A DNA stretch of 64,000 nucleotides. Origin: CAYMZZ01 sp046297935. Lineage in GTDB: Bacteria; Bacteroidota; Bacteroidia; Chitinophagales; Chitinophagaceae. Positions 52,385-62,449 of this stretch are shown in pieces; position 1 is the stretch's first letter, and every line of letters begins with the position of its first letter. Made by a program: the position numbers and the translations under genes. The stretch is from the NCBI GenBank assembly GCA_046297935.1, contig JBKBHA010000011.1:62001-126000 (forward strand), given 5' to 3'. A model generated the notes under the pieces. It worked only from the letters and a program-made list of their open reading frames with translations, was not told the DNA's origin and did not search any database.

Positions 52385-53412
52385 ATGGGCTTTAATTTAT
52401 ACGGATATACCTGACCGGAATTCCACTGGGCCACATAAAGATTCTCCTCGTCGTCCACACACACGTCGTGCGGATATTGAAAGGCGCGCACGGTTTGATA
52501 CAATTCCTCCGGTATGTTGCCGGTATATTCAGGCAAATTGCCACCAAGATTGGATACAACCCGATAGTTTTTGTCGATGATTAACACAAATCCTGATTTT
52601 TCATCGAGCCGTGCATTTGTTTGCAGCACGGCTACGTGCAGGTAGTCGCCATTGATCACTGGTCGGCATACCCAGGCACCAGGCAATGGAATGGTGTCAA
52701 TATATTTTCCATCGAGTGTGTAACGTTTGAATGCATTTTGTACCCGTGAGGTGACTACCAGACAGGGTTGAGATGGATTTCGGTTGTCGATACAAATGCC
52801 ATGAGCGTTTGCCAGGTTTTCATCTTTGTTTCCCTGGCCGCCGAAGTGTCGGATATACTCTCCTTTATGGTTGTATTGGACCACCCAGTCCTTACCATAA
52901 CCATCTACCACGTAAATGTCACCATTCGCTGCAATACAAGTTTCCGTAGGAATGTATTGATCAGCTTTTTCGTATTGTCCGGTTTCTTTGGGATATTCCA
53001 GGGTCATCAGGACTTTACCATCGATCGTGGTTTTAATCACCTGGTGGCGATTGTTGTCGCATATAAACAACACATCTGTTCCATTCTCATTGAAAAGAGT
53101 TAGTCCATGCGCCCCGGGGTATTCGGTGCCCCAGCTGTCGAGCAGAGTACCTTTTTTATCGTAAATGAGAACATTGTTTTGTGTGTGGTTGGTCAACAGC
53201 AATATCCGGCCCTTTTGGTCCTGCACCATTTCGTGACAATCCTTTACCGGATGCGTGCCGGAGTTGGCCTTGCTCCATTGAGTATCGAGCCGATAACGTT
53301 TTTTATGATGACCCAGTTCAACATAGTCGGGCATTAATCCGCGCATGATACCGGGAATAAAAATACCCCCTGCAGCAATGGAACCCTGCCAAATAAAACT
53401 GCGTCTGTGCAT
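52381..53412 (-). CDS. Tat-exported NHL-type beta-propeller
   Basis: 343 residues from ATG 53412. It begins MHRRSFIWQGSIAAGGIFIPG, a twin-arginine-type leader; the start 13 codons upstream gives no better signal. The mature part is NHL-like propeller repeats (GPHGLTLF, EYPGAHGLTLFNENG, NAHGICIDNRNPSQPCLVV, FQYPHDVCVDDEENLYVAQ). The overlap with the next gene (52381-52384) shows translational coupling. Propellers of this type often act as binding or peptidoglycan/sugar-lyase modules. No catalytic residues are evident. Confidence 0.87.
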   Translation of the reverse strand: MHRRSFIWQGSIAAGGIFIPGIMRGLMPDYVELGHHKKRYRLDTQWSKANSGTHPVKDCHEMVQDQKGRILLLTNHTQNNVLIYDKKGTLLDSWGTEYPGAHGLTLFNENGTDVLFICDNNRHQVIKTTIDGKVLMTLEYPKETGQYEKADQYIPTETCIAANGDIYVVDGYGKDWVVQYNHKGEYIRHFGGQGNKDENLANAHGICIDNRNPSQPCLVVTSRVQNAFKRYTLDGKYIDTIPLPGAWVCRPVINGDYLHVAVLQTNARLDEKSGFVLIIDKNYRVVSNLGGNLPEYTGNIPEELYQTVRAFQYPHDVCVDDEENLYVAQWNSGQVYPYKLKPI

Positions 53413-53443
53413 ACATGAAAGATTTATCGATTTACAATTGCCG

Positions 53444-54892
53444 TCAGGCAATCAGTCCTTCTACCACTTTACCTGCCACGTCTGTTAGTCGGTATCGGCG
53501 TCCCAGATGTTTGTAAGTAAGTTGTTCATGGTTTAGTCCCATCAGGTGCAGAATGGTTGCATGAAAATCATGTACATGCACCGGATCGCGGACGATGTTA
53601 TATCCGAATTCATCTGTTTCTCCATACACGCCTGGTTTGATACCTCCGCCGGCCATCCAAACGGTGAAGCATCGCGGATGATGATCGCGACCGTAGTTAT
53701 CTTTTGTTAATGTGCCCTGACAATAGTTGGTTCGGCCGAATTCGCCGCCCCATATCACCAGTGTTTCATCGAGCAGGCCGCGCTGTTTAAGATCCGTGAT
53801 TAACGCCGCAGATGCCTGATCAGTGTCAAGACACTGCCCCTTGATCTGTGAAGGAAGATTGTCGTGTCCATCCCAGCCCTGATGATAGAGTTGAACGAAG
53901 CGAACGCCATTTTCGGAGAGTTTTCGCGCCAGCAGGCAGTTCGCAGCATATGATCCCGGTGTGAGGCAGTCGGGCCCGTAAAGTTTTACGATGTCTTCCG
54001 GCTCGCGACTCAAATCGGTAACGTCAGGAACAGCTGTCTGCATACGATAGGCCATTTCGTATTGTTGAATTTTTGCCGTGATCTCGGGGTCGCCAAATTC
54101 TTTGTATGATTCCTGATTTAATTCTGCCAGCCGGTCTAACATTTTCCGTCGATCAGCCCGATCCATCCCTTCGGGGTTGTTGAGGTAAAGAACTGGATTA
54201 TCGCCACTGCTAAACTGCACACCCTGGTGTACGCTATCGAGAAAACCGTTGGTCCATAATTTGGAATAAACACCCTGACCATTTCCTTTTCCTTTTGATA
54301 ACAACACGCAGAAAGCAGGCAGGTTTTTATTTTCACTTCCCAGACCATAACTCAGCCAGGCGCCCATACTGGGTCGGTTGCCGACCTGCGCGCCAGTCTG
54401 GAAAAAAGTGAGAGCGGGATCATGGTTAATGGCTTCCGTAAACATGCTTCGCACGAAACAAAGGTCATCGACCACTTTCGAGGTATGTGGCATTAGTTCA
54501 CTGACCCACGCTCTCGCACGGCCATATTGTTCAAATTTGAAATTAGAACCAGCGAGGGGAAACTTGGCCTGATTGGCAGTCATACCAGTGAGGCGCTGTC
54601 CCATGCGAATGGATGCCGGCAGATCCTGCCCGTGCATTTGCGCCAGCATTGGTTTATAGTCAAACAGATCAAGCTGTGAAGGAGCCCCATTCTGAAAAAG
54701 ATAAATGACACGTTTTGCTTTTGGCGCAAACTGGGGCAGGCCGGTCAGTAAAGCTTCTTCGTCCGCCTTTCCGGAAAACAGATCCGGTATCAACAGTGAA
54801 CCCAGGGCTACTCCGCCCACGCCCATACCCAACCGCGACAAGAAGCGGCGTCGGTTGAGATTTAGTCCAGATTCCAGTTGTTCCTGATGCAT
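53444..54892 (-). CDS. Tat-exported DUF1501 protein
   Basis: 482 residues with the Tat signal RRRFLSRLGMGVGGVALG (residues 14 onward). The DUF1501 family (sulfatase/phosphatase-superfamily fold) shows LFQNGAPSQLDLFDYKP, VIWGGEFGRT and the DFHATILHLMG segment near the end. Planctomycetes pair DUF1501 with DUF1549/DUF1553 cytochrome proteins, exactly the neighbour here, and the pair is suspected to act on sulfated or complex polymers, though this is not established. It is encoded 44 bp from the DUF1553 gene and 31 bp from the NHL gene. Confidence 0.9.
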   Translation of the reverse strand: MHQEQLESGLNLNRRRFLSRLGMGVGGVALGSLLIPDLFSGKADEEALLTGLPQFAPKAKRVIYLFQNGAPSQLDLFDYKPMLAQMHGQDLPASIRMGQRLTGMTANQAKFPLAGSNFKFEQYGRARAWVSELMPHTSKVVDDLCFVRSMFTEAINHDPALTFFQTGAQVGNRPSMGAWLSYGLGSENKNLPAFCVLLSKGKGNGQGVYSKLWTNGFLDSVHQGVQFSSGDNPVLYLNNPEGMDRADRRKMLDRLAELNQESYKEFGDPEITAKIQQYEMAYRMQTAVPDVTDLSREPEDIVKLYGPDCLTPGSYAANCLLARKLSENGVRFVQLYHQGWDGHDNLPSQIKGQCLDTDQASAALITDLKQRGLLDETLVIWGGEFGRTNYCQGTLTKDNYGRDHHPRCFTVWMAGGGIKPGVYGETDEFGYNIVRDPVHVHDFHATILHLMGLNHEQLTYKHLGRRYRLTDVAGKVVEGLIA

Positions 54893-54936
54893 GATTTAAT
54901 TTTTATTGAAGCCAGTTACACAATAATCCGTTGTTA

Positions 54937-57255
54937 CTACCGCACAATGCTTTCCTCCAGATTATAAATTAAACTGATCGTTTTCATCAACGCCGCTGCC
55001 GTTGCAGGTTTCTTCACCGCTGCGTGAGGGTATTCGCCCACGTCGAGTGTTTGTTTTGCATTCAGTGTTCCTGCCTCAAACAGTTTCAATTGATCGAGAA
55101 AGTAATCTATCAGCAGACTTTTTTCTTTTTCAGAGGGCTTACGGCACACAATTTTTCGAAAAGCTGTTTGCAGATTCACAGAAGCATCGGCATTTTCATT
55201 CGCCAGTTTTTCCGCCATCACTCGAGCAGCCTCTAACACTCCGGGCTCATTCATCATGATCAGTGCCTGCAGTGGTGTATTGGTCTTAAGTCTCTTTACT
55301 TCACACTGATCGCGGTTGCTGGCATCGAACATGATCATGCCCGGCGGTGGCACCGTAAGCTTAATGAAGGTGTAGAGTCCACGGCGATAGAGCGACTCGC
55401 CATGATCCTGGCGATATACCGCCAGTACTCCCCGGCCCGAAGTAGTTGCTTCCCAAAGTCCTTTCGGCTGATAAGGTTTTACACTCGGGCCGCCTATTTC
55501 ATCATTTAAAAGACCGCTGCTTGCCAGATACATATCGCGTACAAATTCAGCTTCGAGGCGGTTGCGCGGACCCCTGGCGAGATAAATGTTTTCTGGATCG
55601 ACCTCCAGCTTTTTCCTGTCAACTTCCGCGGATTGGCGATAGGTAGCCGACATCACTATTTGCTTTATCAGTCGCTTGATATCCCATCCATTTTCGCGAA
55701 AATCAACCGCCAGCCAATCGAGCAACTCCGGATTCGACGGTAGCTCCCCCTGCATCCCAAAATCGCCGCTGGTTTTTACCAATCCCTTTCCAAAAAATAG
55801 TTGCCACACCTGGTTTACCCAAACCCTCGATGTGAGTGGATTGCGCGCATCAAAGGTCCAGGAAGCCAATCCAATTCGGTTGGGTTCAAAACGGCTATTG
55901 TCAAATTCCATCACGGCTTTCACCGCAGCAGGCTGTACCCATTCACCCGGCTGATCATAAACCCCGCGGTTGAGGATATAGGTTTTGCGCATCGTATCCA
56001 GTTCACCCATAACCGATACCGTTAGTTTGCCCGTGTCTCTTTTGCTGATAAATTGCAGCAGTTCGTTTCTTTCCTGTGTATTTATTTGCAGGATCGGGTT
56101 CTTGGCTGGCTGCGACACGCTCACATCACCTTCATAGCCCACTTCTTTAGTATTGTTGAAAAATGCCAGCAGTGAATAATAATCACGTTGGGAAAAGGGG
56201 TCGTACTTGTGATCGTGGCACTGAGCGCACTCCATGGTGATACCAAGTATTGCCTTGGTATATGTTTTCGTTTTGTCGAGCAGGTACTCTATTCGATATT
56301 CTTCCGGCACAACGCCCCCCTCTTCTGTGTATTTATGATTTCGAAGAAAGGCGGTAGCCAGTATCTGTTCCTTGTTCGCGTTGGGTAGCATATCGCCTGC
56401 CAGTTGCCAGGTTACAAATTCATTGTAAGGCATGTTTTTGTTGAAGGCATGAATTACCCAATCGCGCCAGGGCCATTGCGTACGAATATTGTCATCCTGG
56501 TAACCGTAGCTATCTGCATACCGGGCTATGTCCATCCAATGCACAGCCATTCGTTCGCCATATTGCGGCTGGGCTAGCAGCTCGTCTACAACTTTTTCGT
56601 AAGCGTTTTCCGTTTTGTCGGCCATGAAGCGATCCATCAGCTCGATAGACGGTGGCAATCCGGTGATATCGATAGCTACACGTTTGAGTAAACGTTCTTT
56701 GTCGGCTTCTTCATTTGGACTTAAGCCTTTCTCTTCCAGACGAGCGAGAATAAAATGATCGATCTCGTTTCTCACCCAGTTGTCGTCAGCTACATCGGGT
56801 GGTTTATTACGGACCGGTGCCGTGAAGGCCCAGTGTGATTCGTATTTAGCGCCCTGCGCAATCCACTTTTTGAATAGAGCAATTTCTTCAGGACTCAACG
56901 CACCAAGATGTGAGTCGGGAGTAGGCATGATATAATCCGGATCAACAGACGAAATGCGGCGGTACAATTCTGATTCGTCCGGATTGCCTGGTACAATTGC
57001 AAATGCATTCGGTGTTTCGCGAAGCGGTGCATAAGCGCTATCAGCAATATCAAGACGCAATCCGGCTTCGCGATGTCCTGCATCGGGGCCATGACATTTA
57101 AAACATTTATCCGAAAGAATGGGTCTTATATGGAAATTATAGCTAATCGTGTTTGAAGAAGATCCTCCGTCTGCTTGATCCTTATGCAGGCAGGATACCA
57201 CTGTTGCACCTATCGCCAGGATAGAGCCACTAACTATTAGCAATCGCTTGTTCAT
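54937..57255 (-). CDS. PSCyt1/DUF1549/DUF1553 cytochrome c protein
   Basis: 772-residue probable lipoprotein (C22 in VVSCLHK). A PSCyt1 haem site C51-F-K-C54-H55 (CHGPDAGHREAGLRLD) is followed by the DUF1549 domain (about 160-360, with a second CxxCH, C343-A-Q-C346-H347, in the ITMECAQCHDHKYD region) and then DUF1553 (about 470-740, VNQVWQLFFGKGLVKTSGDFG, LEAEFVRDMYLASSGLL). It is first of five genes transcribed 57255 to 49420, after the SusD gene's terminator. An electron-transfer role is inferred from the haem motifs; the substrate is unknown. Confidence 0.92.
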   Translation of the reverse strand: MNKRLLIVSGSILAIGATVVSCLHKDQADGGSSSNTISYNFHIRPILSDKCFKCHGPDAGHREAGLRLDIADSAYAPLRETPNAFAIVPGNPDESELYRRISSVDPDYIMPTPDSHLGALSPEEIALFKKWIAQGAKYESHWAFTAPVRNKPPDVADDNWVRNEIDHFILARLEEKGLSPNEEADKERLLKRVAIDITGLPPSIELMDRFMADKTENAYEKVVDELLAQPQYGERMAVHWMDIARYADSYGYQDDNIRTQWPWRDWVIHAFNKNMPYNEFVTWQLAGDMLPNANKEQILATAFLRNHKYTEEGGVVPEEYRIEYLLDKTKTYTKAILGITMECAQCHDHKYDPFSQRDYYSLLAFFNNTKEVGYEGDVSVSQPAKNPILQINTQERNELLQFISKRDTGKLTVSVMGELDTMRKTYILNRGVYDQPGEWVQPAAVKAVMEFDNSRFEPNRIGLASWTFDARNPLTSRVWVNQVWQLFFGKGLVKTSGDFGMQGELPSNPELLDWLAVDFRENGWDIKRLIKQIVMSATYRQSAEVDRKKLEVDPENIYLARGPRNRLEAEFVRDMYLASSGLLNDEIGGPSVKPYQPKGLWEATTSGRGVLAVYRQDHGESLYRRGLYTFIKLTVPPPGMIMFDASNRDQCEVKRLKTNTPLQALIMMNEPGVLEAARVMAEKLANENADASVNLQTAFRKIVCRKPSEKEKSLLIDYFLDQLKLFEAGTLNAKQTLDVGEYPHAAVKKPATAAALMKTISLIYNLEESIVR

Positions 57256-57346
57256 GTCGTCCCAATGAGACTACAAATTAACAAATTCTGATGGCCCTTG
57301 GCCCGAACTCACTTTTTAAATTGAAAAAATAAGTTGAGCAATACGT

Positions 57347-57386
57347 CAATAGAAAGCCGCCCCTTACGGTGGGCGGCTTTCTATTG
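57347..57386 (-). terminator. Terminator between susD and the DUF1553 gene
   Basis: A 16-bp perfect stem (CAATAGAAAGCCGCCC, 57347-57362, with 57371-57386) and an 8-nt loop. It separates the SusCD unit from the cytochrome unit. Confidence 0.9.
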
Positions 57387-57410
57387 GTGAAGACTGTTAA
57401 CGTGCGTTCG

Positions 57411-58871
57411 CTATTGAAGCAACCACATTACGCCGTTCACATTATCATTACCGCTATACTGACGATCTACTGCGTCTTCTACATTCTCCTGATTATAATC
57501 GAATTCGCTCTGAGGATACTGCCAGCGTTTGGGTACCTGGCGATTATTGTAAGTGCCAGGTCCCACGTTTAGCGTTGGAATACCGGTGCGACGTTGTTCG
57601 AAGAACGCCTCCCAGCCAGACTGCATAAACAACGCAATATATTTCTGAGTGATGATCATTGGAATGGCATTGGCCGGATTGAAAGCAACGTTGGGCTGAG
57701 CCAGGTAGTTGTCGATTGCTGTGCTGCTAATGCCATAAAATTCCATAGAAGCACGAATGCCGTTGTTGTAGTGATCGGCTGCGCTTCCGGCGCCCGTAAT
57801 CCAGTTGCGCGAAATGGCTTCTGCAATCAGGAATTCCTGTTCTGCATAACCCAGCAGGATCAGCGGTTCGTTTGCCGGGCTAGTGATATCTGAAAAACGA
57901 CGATTTATACGAGACGCATTCGCGCTGGCGCTTTGCTGATCAGCAACAGTCATTCCGGCATTCACACCTCCGTAATTGGCAATGATGTTTGCCGGCAGGC
58001 CGGTAATTGGTTCGCCAAAGGAAAAAATGCGGGGGTCATTTCGATCTTTCAATATGTTAGCCATTCCTTCTTCCAGCGATACGGCAGTACCAAGCGACAG
58101 GCTACCTGCAGTAGGATAGTAATTGGACGTGGCACTAGTGTTAAACACAATCTGGCCATTGTCCTGTCTGCTAGTCATGAGCGGATACCGGTTGGGATCG
58201 CTGATGATTGTTTGAAATTGCTGCTTGATGTTGAGCCGGGTGTTATTTTCTTTTTTGCTCAAATGAATGAGTAAACGTAGGCGGTACGCATTTACCAGCT
58301 TCTTCCATTGCGAAGCTCGGCCACCATAGATCACGTCTCCGCCAATGTTCCCATTCGCATCACTGAGCAGTTCGTTAGCTTCTTCCAGTTCCTGAAGCAC
58401 ACCTGCGTACACATCTTCCTGCGTGTCGTATGCAGGCTTCGTGTTCCCGTCTTTGGCACCAAGTGATTGCGAATAAGGGATGTCGCCAAAAGTTTCCGTC
58501 ATTTGCGAATACAGCACCGCACGGAAAAATTTCGCCAGACCCAGATAGTTCTGTTCGCCTGTACTGCTGGCCAGCTCCTGCATAGTTTTTACCTGCCGCA
58601 GCTTGTCAAAATTTGCAAAGCTGGCATCTGTCCAGCTATAGTCCACCGAAGAGTTTCCTCTTTCATAGTAGGTAAGCTGCCTGGAGGCGTAAGCCGGCGC
58701 TGTGGGATCGTAGTTAAAAACGCTGATGCAAATATTAGTGAGCATCAATGCAGGTGTGGCTGCGGAAGGCTGGTTCGGATTTTCCTGATAGTAGTCGTGC
58801 TTGCGACAGGCGTTCATCAAAATCAGCAGCGAAATCAAACCCAGCGTTGAATATTTTAATTTGATTGACAT
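57411..58871 (-). CDS. SusD/RagB-family outer-membrane lipoprotein (SusD-like_2)
   Basis: 486 residues with a lipoprotein leader ending LLILMNAC (C22). TPR-like helices are typical of SusD (SLGAKDGNTKPAYDTQEDVYAGVLQELEEA and others), with an EPLILLGYAEQEFLIAEAI segment. It forms the lid of the SusC channel and binds the incoming polymer. It is paired with the SusC gene 25 bp upstream. The surface ligand is not predictable from sequence. Confidence 0.92.
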   Translation of the reverse strand: MSIKLKYSTLGLISLLILMNACRKHDYYQENPNQPSAATPALMLTNICISVFNYDPTAPAYASRQLTYYERGNSSVDYSWTDASFANFDKLRQVKTMQELASSTGEQNYLGLAKFFRAVLYSQMTETFGDIPYSQSLGAKDGNTKPAYDTQEDVYAGVLQELEEANELLSDANGNIGGDVIYGGRASQWKKLVNAYRLRLLIHLSKKENNTRLNIKQQFQTIISDPNRYPLMTSRQDNGQIVFNTSATSNYYPTAGSLSLGTAVSLEEGMANILKDRNDPRIFSFGEPITGLPANIIANYGGVNAGMTVADQQSASANASRINRRFSDITSPANEPLILLGYAEQEFLIAEAISRNWITGAGSAADHYNNGIRASMEFYGISSTAIDNYLAQPNVAFNPANAIPMIITQKYIALFMQSGWEAFFEQRRTGIPTLNVGPGTYNNRQVPKRWQYPQSEFDYNQENVEDAVDRQYSGNDNVNGVMWLLQ

Positions 58872-58896
58872 GTCTTTTCAATTTTGCGGTTCGGGA

Positions 58897-61800
58897 TCAG
58901 AATTTGATATTCAGGTTTACGCCGATATTCCGATACGAAGGATCGGCCAGCGTGGTGCCTTCATAGCCATCAGGATCCATAAACGGTACGTTGGTCCAAA
59001 GAGCCAGATTGCGTCCGGTTACGGCCAGGCTGATTCCTTTAAATGGTGTTTTTTTGACAAGTGCAGAAGGCAGATTGTAGGTTAACGTTACCTCGCGCAA
59101 CTTTACAAAGCTGCGTTTATACATGTTGGCGTCTGGAATGCCATTTACATAAGTGGCAAAAACCCAGTCGATGTATTTTACGGCTTGTGTATTGGGTGCA
59201 AATTTTCTGGTATCAGAAATAATTTTGCCCTGCACATCGTACTCAACTGTTCCGCTCGTAACTACCACTCCCGGGCCCACAAAGGATGCGTTTCCTGCAT
59301 AGGAATCGTCGCGGAAAGAATTGGCAGTAGCGGGGTGCATACCACCTTCGTACAACTTTTGTTCTACGCCGTTGTACAATAAACCGCCGATGCGTCCATC
59401 GAAAGCAAAGCTCAGCGTGAAGTTTTTGTAGGAGAGGCTGTTGATGGCGCCAAATTCCCAGTCAGGATTGGTATGGCCCAGGTTAACTACTTTGTTGATA
59501 TACTGCGGAAATCCGTTGCTGCCATAAACAATTTCACCATCGGGCGACCTTTCCCATGCCCAGGTACGGTACACATCGGTGCGTTCCCCCACTTTCACCC
59601 CGTCGCGTATAGTTTCACCTCCGTAGTAGGATTTAACCGTGCGGCGCAAACGCGCGTAGTTAAGCGTTACATCCCAGCGGAAATCGCGAGTGCGAACAGG
59701 CGTACCTGAAATAACGATTTCAATTCCTTTGCGATTGATTTCATCGGCGTTCAGGCGCAGCGAATTGTAGCCCGAGGCCTGCGAAATGGGCACATCCTTC
59801 GGAAAGTTTTTTTCGAGGTAGCTGAAATAAGTGAAGTCAAGACCCAGCCTGTTTTTCAGGAATCGAATTTCTGTCCCGTATTCCTGCGAAATGGTTTTGC
59901 GGGGACGAATATCCGGCGAAATGATGGTGCCGGGCAGATTGAGTGAAGGCGTACCTGCCCAACTGGTACCTGAACTATAAACCGGAATGGTGTAGTAGGC
60001 AGCTACGTCCGATGAAATATTGGCAAACGATCCGCGAAGCTTGAAATACGAAATAAAAGATGGCATTTGCAGAATCTCAGAGCCAATTACGCTGAGTGAT
60101 ACTGATGGATAGAAAAAGGAATTGTAGGGCTTCTGCAAAGTTGAAGTCCAGTCGTTACGCGCCGAAAAGTTGAGATATACCATGTTTTTGTATCCTATAT
60201 CCGTGTACCCGAACACGCTTCCCACCTGGCTCTCCACCAGGGAGTTGCCAACATCAGGATTGCTTCCGCCAACACTAAGCGGATTGATTGAACTTCTGAG
60301 GTTGTAAGCGCGGGGCACAGTGAGCCCGCCATTGGTTTGAGCGAAGTTCGATTTGGCCTGAGTGTATCGGTTGCTTGCTCCCGCAGATACTGTTGCGCTG
60401 AAGTTTTGCAGGAAGGTTTTTTTATACGTCAGTAGTACATCTGATACCAACAGGAGATTTTGCGCATTGCTGGTGCTAAAGTTTCCCTTGGGTGCGGCGC
60501 TGGTTCCATAATTGATATAGCTATATGGAGTTTCAACTGTAGATGTCGCATTGTTGCTGGTAATACCTGTTCGGGCAAGCAGTTGCAGGTCAGGTGTAAA
60601 ATCGTAGGTGGCATTCAGTTGCCCCACAATTACATCGTTGGTGTAACCCTTCTGAAATTCGTACGCAAGGAAATACGGGTTATTATACCAGCTATAGTTG
60701 TAGTTCATTTGATGGATGTCCTTGACGCCATACGCAACAAAGGCCCCCGAGCTGGTGGTACGTCCCCCTGCCGGTTGCCAGTAGTTACGTAAATCGCGTA
60801 CGTCCACATCAGGTCCCATCCAGAGAAGGATATTGTAGAAAAAGTTGTTGGGTCCGTAGCCCGTTTCAGGATAGTTTGGAGTAAACTGTTTGTTGTAGCC
60901 GATACTGCTTTCCACCCTGAATTTGTCGGTTATCCTAAGGCTTCCGGCAAGACTGAGATTAGTAGAATTGAGATGTGTATTGGGCACCTGTCCTTTTTGA
61001 TAGGTATGTGAAACGGAAATTCGATAGTCACTTCTATCAGTTTTTCCAGCAACACTGATGTTGTGTGTCGTTGATAGTTCATTTTGGAGAAAATTCTTCA
61101 GATTGTTGCCGCCACGTGATATCCAGGGGATAGGTTTATAATGGCTATAGTCCGTATAACCGTTCTGATTAAACTCGAAGAGTTGATTTGGATCATAAGG
61201 ACTGTTGTATTGAGGAACTTCCATGAAGCCGCTTGCCGTACTGGCGTCGGGTTGATTCAATTTGGGTCCCCACACATAACCATAGTCGTCGTACCAGCCT
61301 CCGCCACCTTTTCCATCTATAAAAGCATAGTAGCCATTCCAGCCCATGCCATACTCTTTCTGAGTTTTGGGAAGAGTAAGAAAGCCGGCCTGAAATTGGG
61401 TTGTTGTATTGTAGGTTACCTCTACTCCGTTGGCACCCGCTTTACCCTTTTTGGTAGTGATCATAATCGCACCGTTGATACCGAGCGAACCATATAGCGC
61501 AGCAGCAGCAGTACCTTTAAGTACGTTTACGCTTTCGATATCGTTAGGATTGATGTTCCAGAAATCTGTTTGGGTAGGCACACCGTCAATCACTACCAGC
61601 GTGCTCTGGCCACGGATGTAAATTTCCGGGTTTTCATAAAGTGTGCTTTTCGTGTAAACACTTAAACCAGCTACTTTGCCCACCAGGTTGTTGGCAATAT
61701 TGGTTTCAGGCGCTTTTTGAATGGCTTCACCTTTTACATCCTGTATAGCGTATGCTACCTTCGATTTTTCTTTTTTAACACCAAGTGCCGTCACTACTAC

Positions 61801-62403
61801 TTCCTGCAGCGACTTATCTATCGGCAACAATGTTAGTGTTACCACCGCATCTTTGTCGGCATTAATTTCCTGAGAATTGAAATCAACTGATGATACAACA
61901 AGAACGCTTCCCCTGGGAACAGAAATGCTAAAACGCCCGTCGGCATCAGTAGTGGTTCCTTTTCCACCCGATTTGAGGGCGATCGAAACACCCGACATGG
62001 GTTGCCCTGATGGATCCACAATTCGTCCGCTGATAGTCACATCTTCGCGCGCGGCTGTATTGGTGATGCTGGAGACGGGAGGCGTTGGTGCTTTTTGGAC
62101 ACCAATTATGCGTCCCGATTGCTGAAAATGAAGGCCAGCCTGAGTGGAGATAATGTCCAGTACTTCAGCCAGCGTTCGTTCTTTTTTTGCAATGTTAATG
62201 CGGCTTTGGTCGGTAGCGAGATTTGGATTGTAGGTGAACGCCACCTGGTAGAGTTTACCTACAGTTTCAAGTGCCTGAACCAACGGGGCATGCTTAAGCT
62301 CCACGATGGCTTTTTGTTCACGAGCGTACAGTGCGGTTTGAATACTTATTGCAACTGTAGCCAAAACAAATGACAAGAGCAGATTTTTGAATTGTTTTCG
62401 CAT
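58897..62403 (-). CDS. SusC/RagA-family TonB-dependent transporter with STN signalling domain
   Basis: 1168 residues. A signal peptide (to about 28) is followed by the STN domain (about 32-102), a CarboxypepD_reg-like domain (about 122-200, ISGRIVDPSGQPMSGVS), the plug (LQEVVVTALGVKKEKSKVAYAIQ, IYIRGQSTLVVIDG, LYGSLGINGAIMITTKKG) and the barrel ending in NLNIKF. The STN domain is diagnostic of TonB transporters that signal through FecR to an ECF sigma factor, and FecR and ECF genes lie just upstream. It imports an oligomer bound by SusD. Confidence 0.95.
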   Translation of the reverse strand: MRKQFKNLLLSFVLATVAISIQTALYAREQKAIVELKHAPLVQALETVGKLYQVAFTYNPNLATDQSRINIAKKERTLAEVLDIISTQAGLHFQQSGRIIGVQKAPTPPVSSITNTAAREDVTISGRIVDPSGQPMSGVSIALKSGGKGTTTDADGRFSISVPRGSVLVVSSVDFNSQEINADKDAVVTLTLLPIDKSLQEVVVTALGVKKEKSKVAYAIQDVKGEAIQKAPETNIANNLVGKVAGLSVYTKSTLYENPEIYIRGQSTLVVIDGVPTQTDFWNINPNDIESVNVLKGTAAAALYGSLGINGAIMITTKKGKAGANGVEVTYNTTTQFQAGFLTLPKTQKEYGMGWNGYYAFIDGKGGGGWYDDYGYVWGPKLNQPDASTASGFMEVPQYNSPYDPNQLFEFNQNGYTDYSHYKPIPWISRGGNNLKNFLQNELSTTHNISVAGKTDRSDYRISVSHTYQKGQVPNTHLNSTNLSLAGSLRITDKFRVESSIGYNKQFTPNYPETGYGPNNFFYNILLWMGPDVDVRDLRNYWQPAGGRTTSSGAFVAYGVKDIHQMNYNYSWYNNPYFLAYEFQKGYTNDVIVGQLNATYDFTPDLQLLARTGITSNNATSTVETPYSYINYGTSAAPKGNFSTSNAQNLLLVSDVLLTYKKTFLQNFSATVSAGASNRYTQAKSNFAQTNGGLTVPRAYNLRSSINPLSVGGSNPDVGNSLVESQVGSVFGYTDIGYKNMVYLNFSARNDWTSTLQKPYNSFFYPSVSLSVIGSEILQMPSFISYFKLRGSFANISSDVAAYYTIPVYSSGTSWAGTPSLNLPGTIISPDIRPRKTISQEYGTEIRFLKNRLGLDFTYFSYLEKNFPKDVPISQASGYNSLRLNADEINRKGIEIVISGTPVRTRDFRWDVTLNYARLRRTVKSYYGGETIRDGVKVGERTDVYRTWAWERSPDGEIVYGSNGFPQYINKVVNLGHTNPDWEFGAINSLSYKNFTLSFAFDGRIGGLLYNGVEQKLYEGGMHPATANSFRDDSYAGNASFVGPGVVVTSGTVEYDVQGKIISDTRKFAPNTQAVKYIDWVFATYVNGIPDANMYKRSFVKLREVTLTYNLPSALVKKTPFKGISLAVTGRNLALWTNVPFMDPDGYEGTTLADPSYRNIGVNLNIKF

Positions 62404-62449
62404 AAACGTTAATTAGCAGTTGTTGGTAGATAGTTGTTTGAGTTTTGTT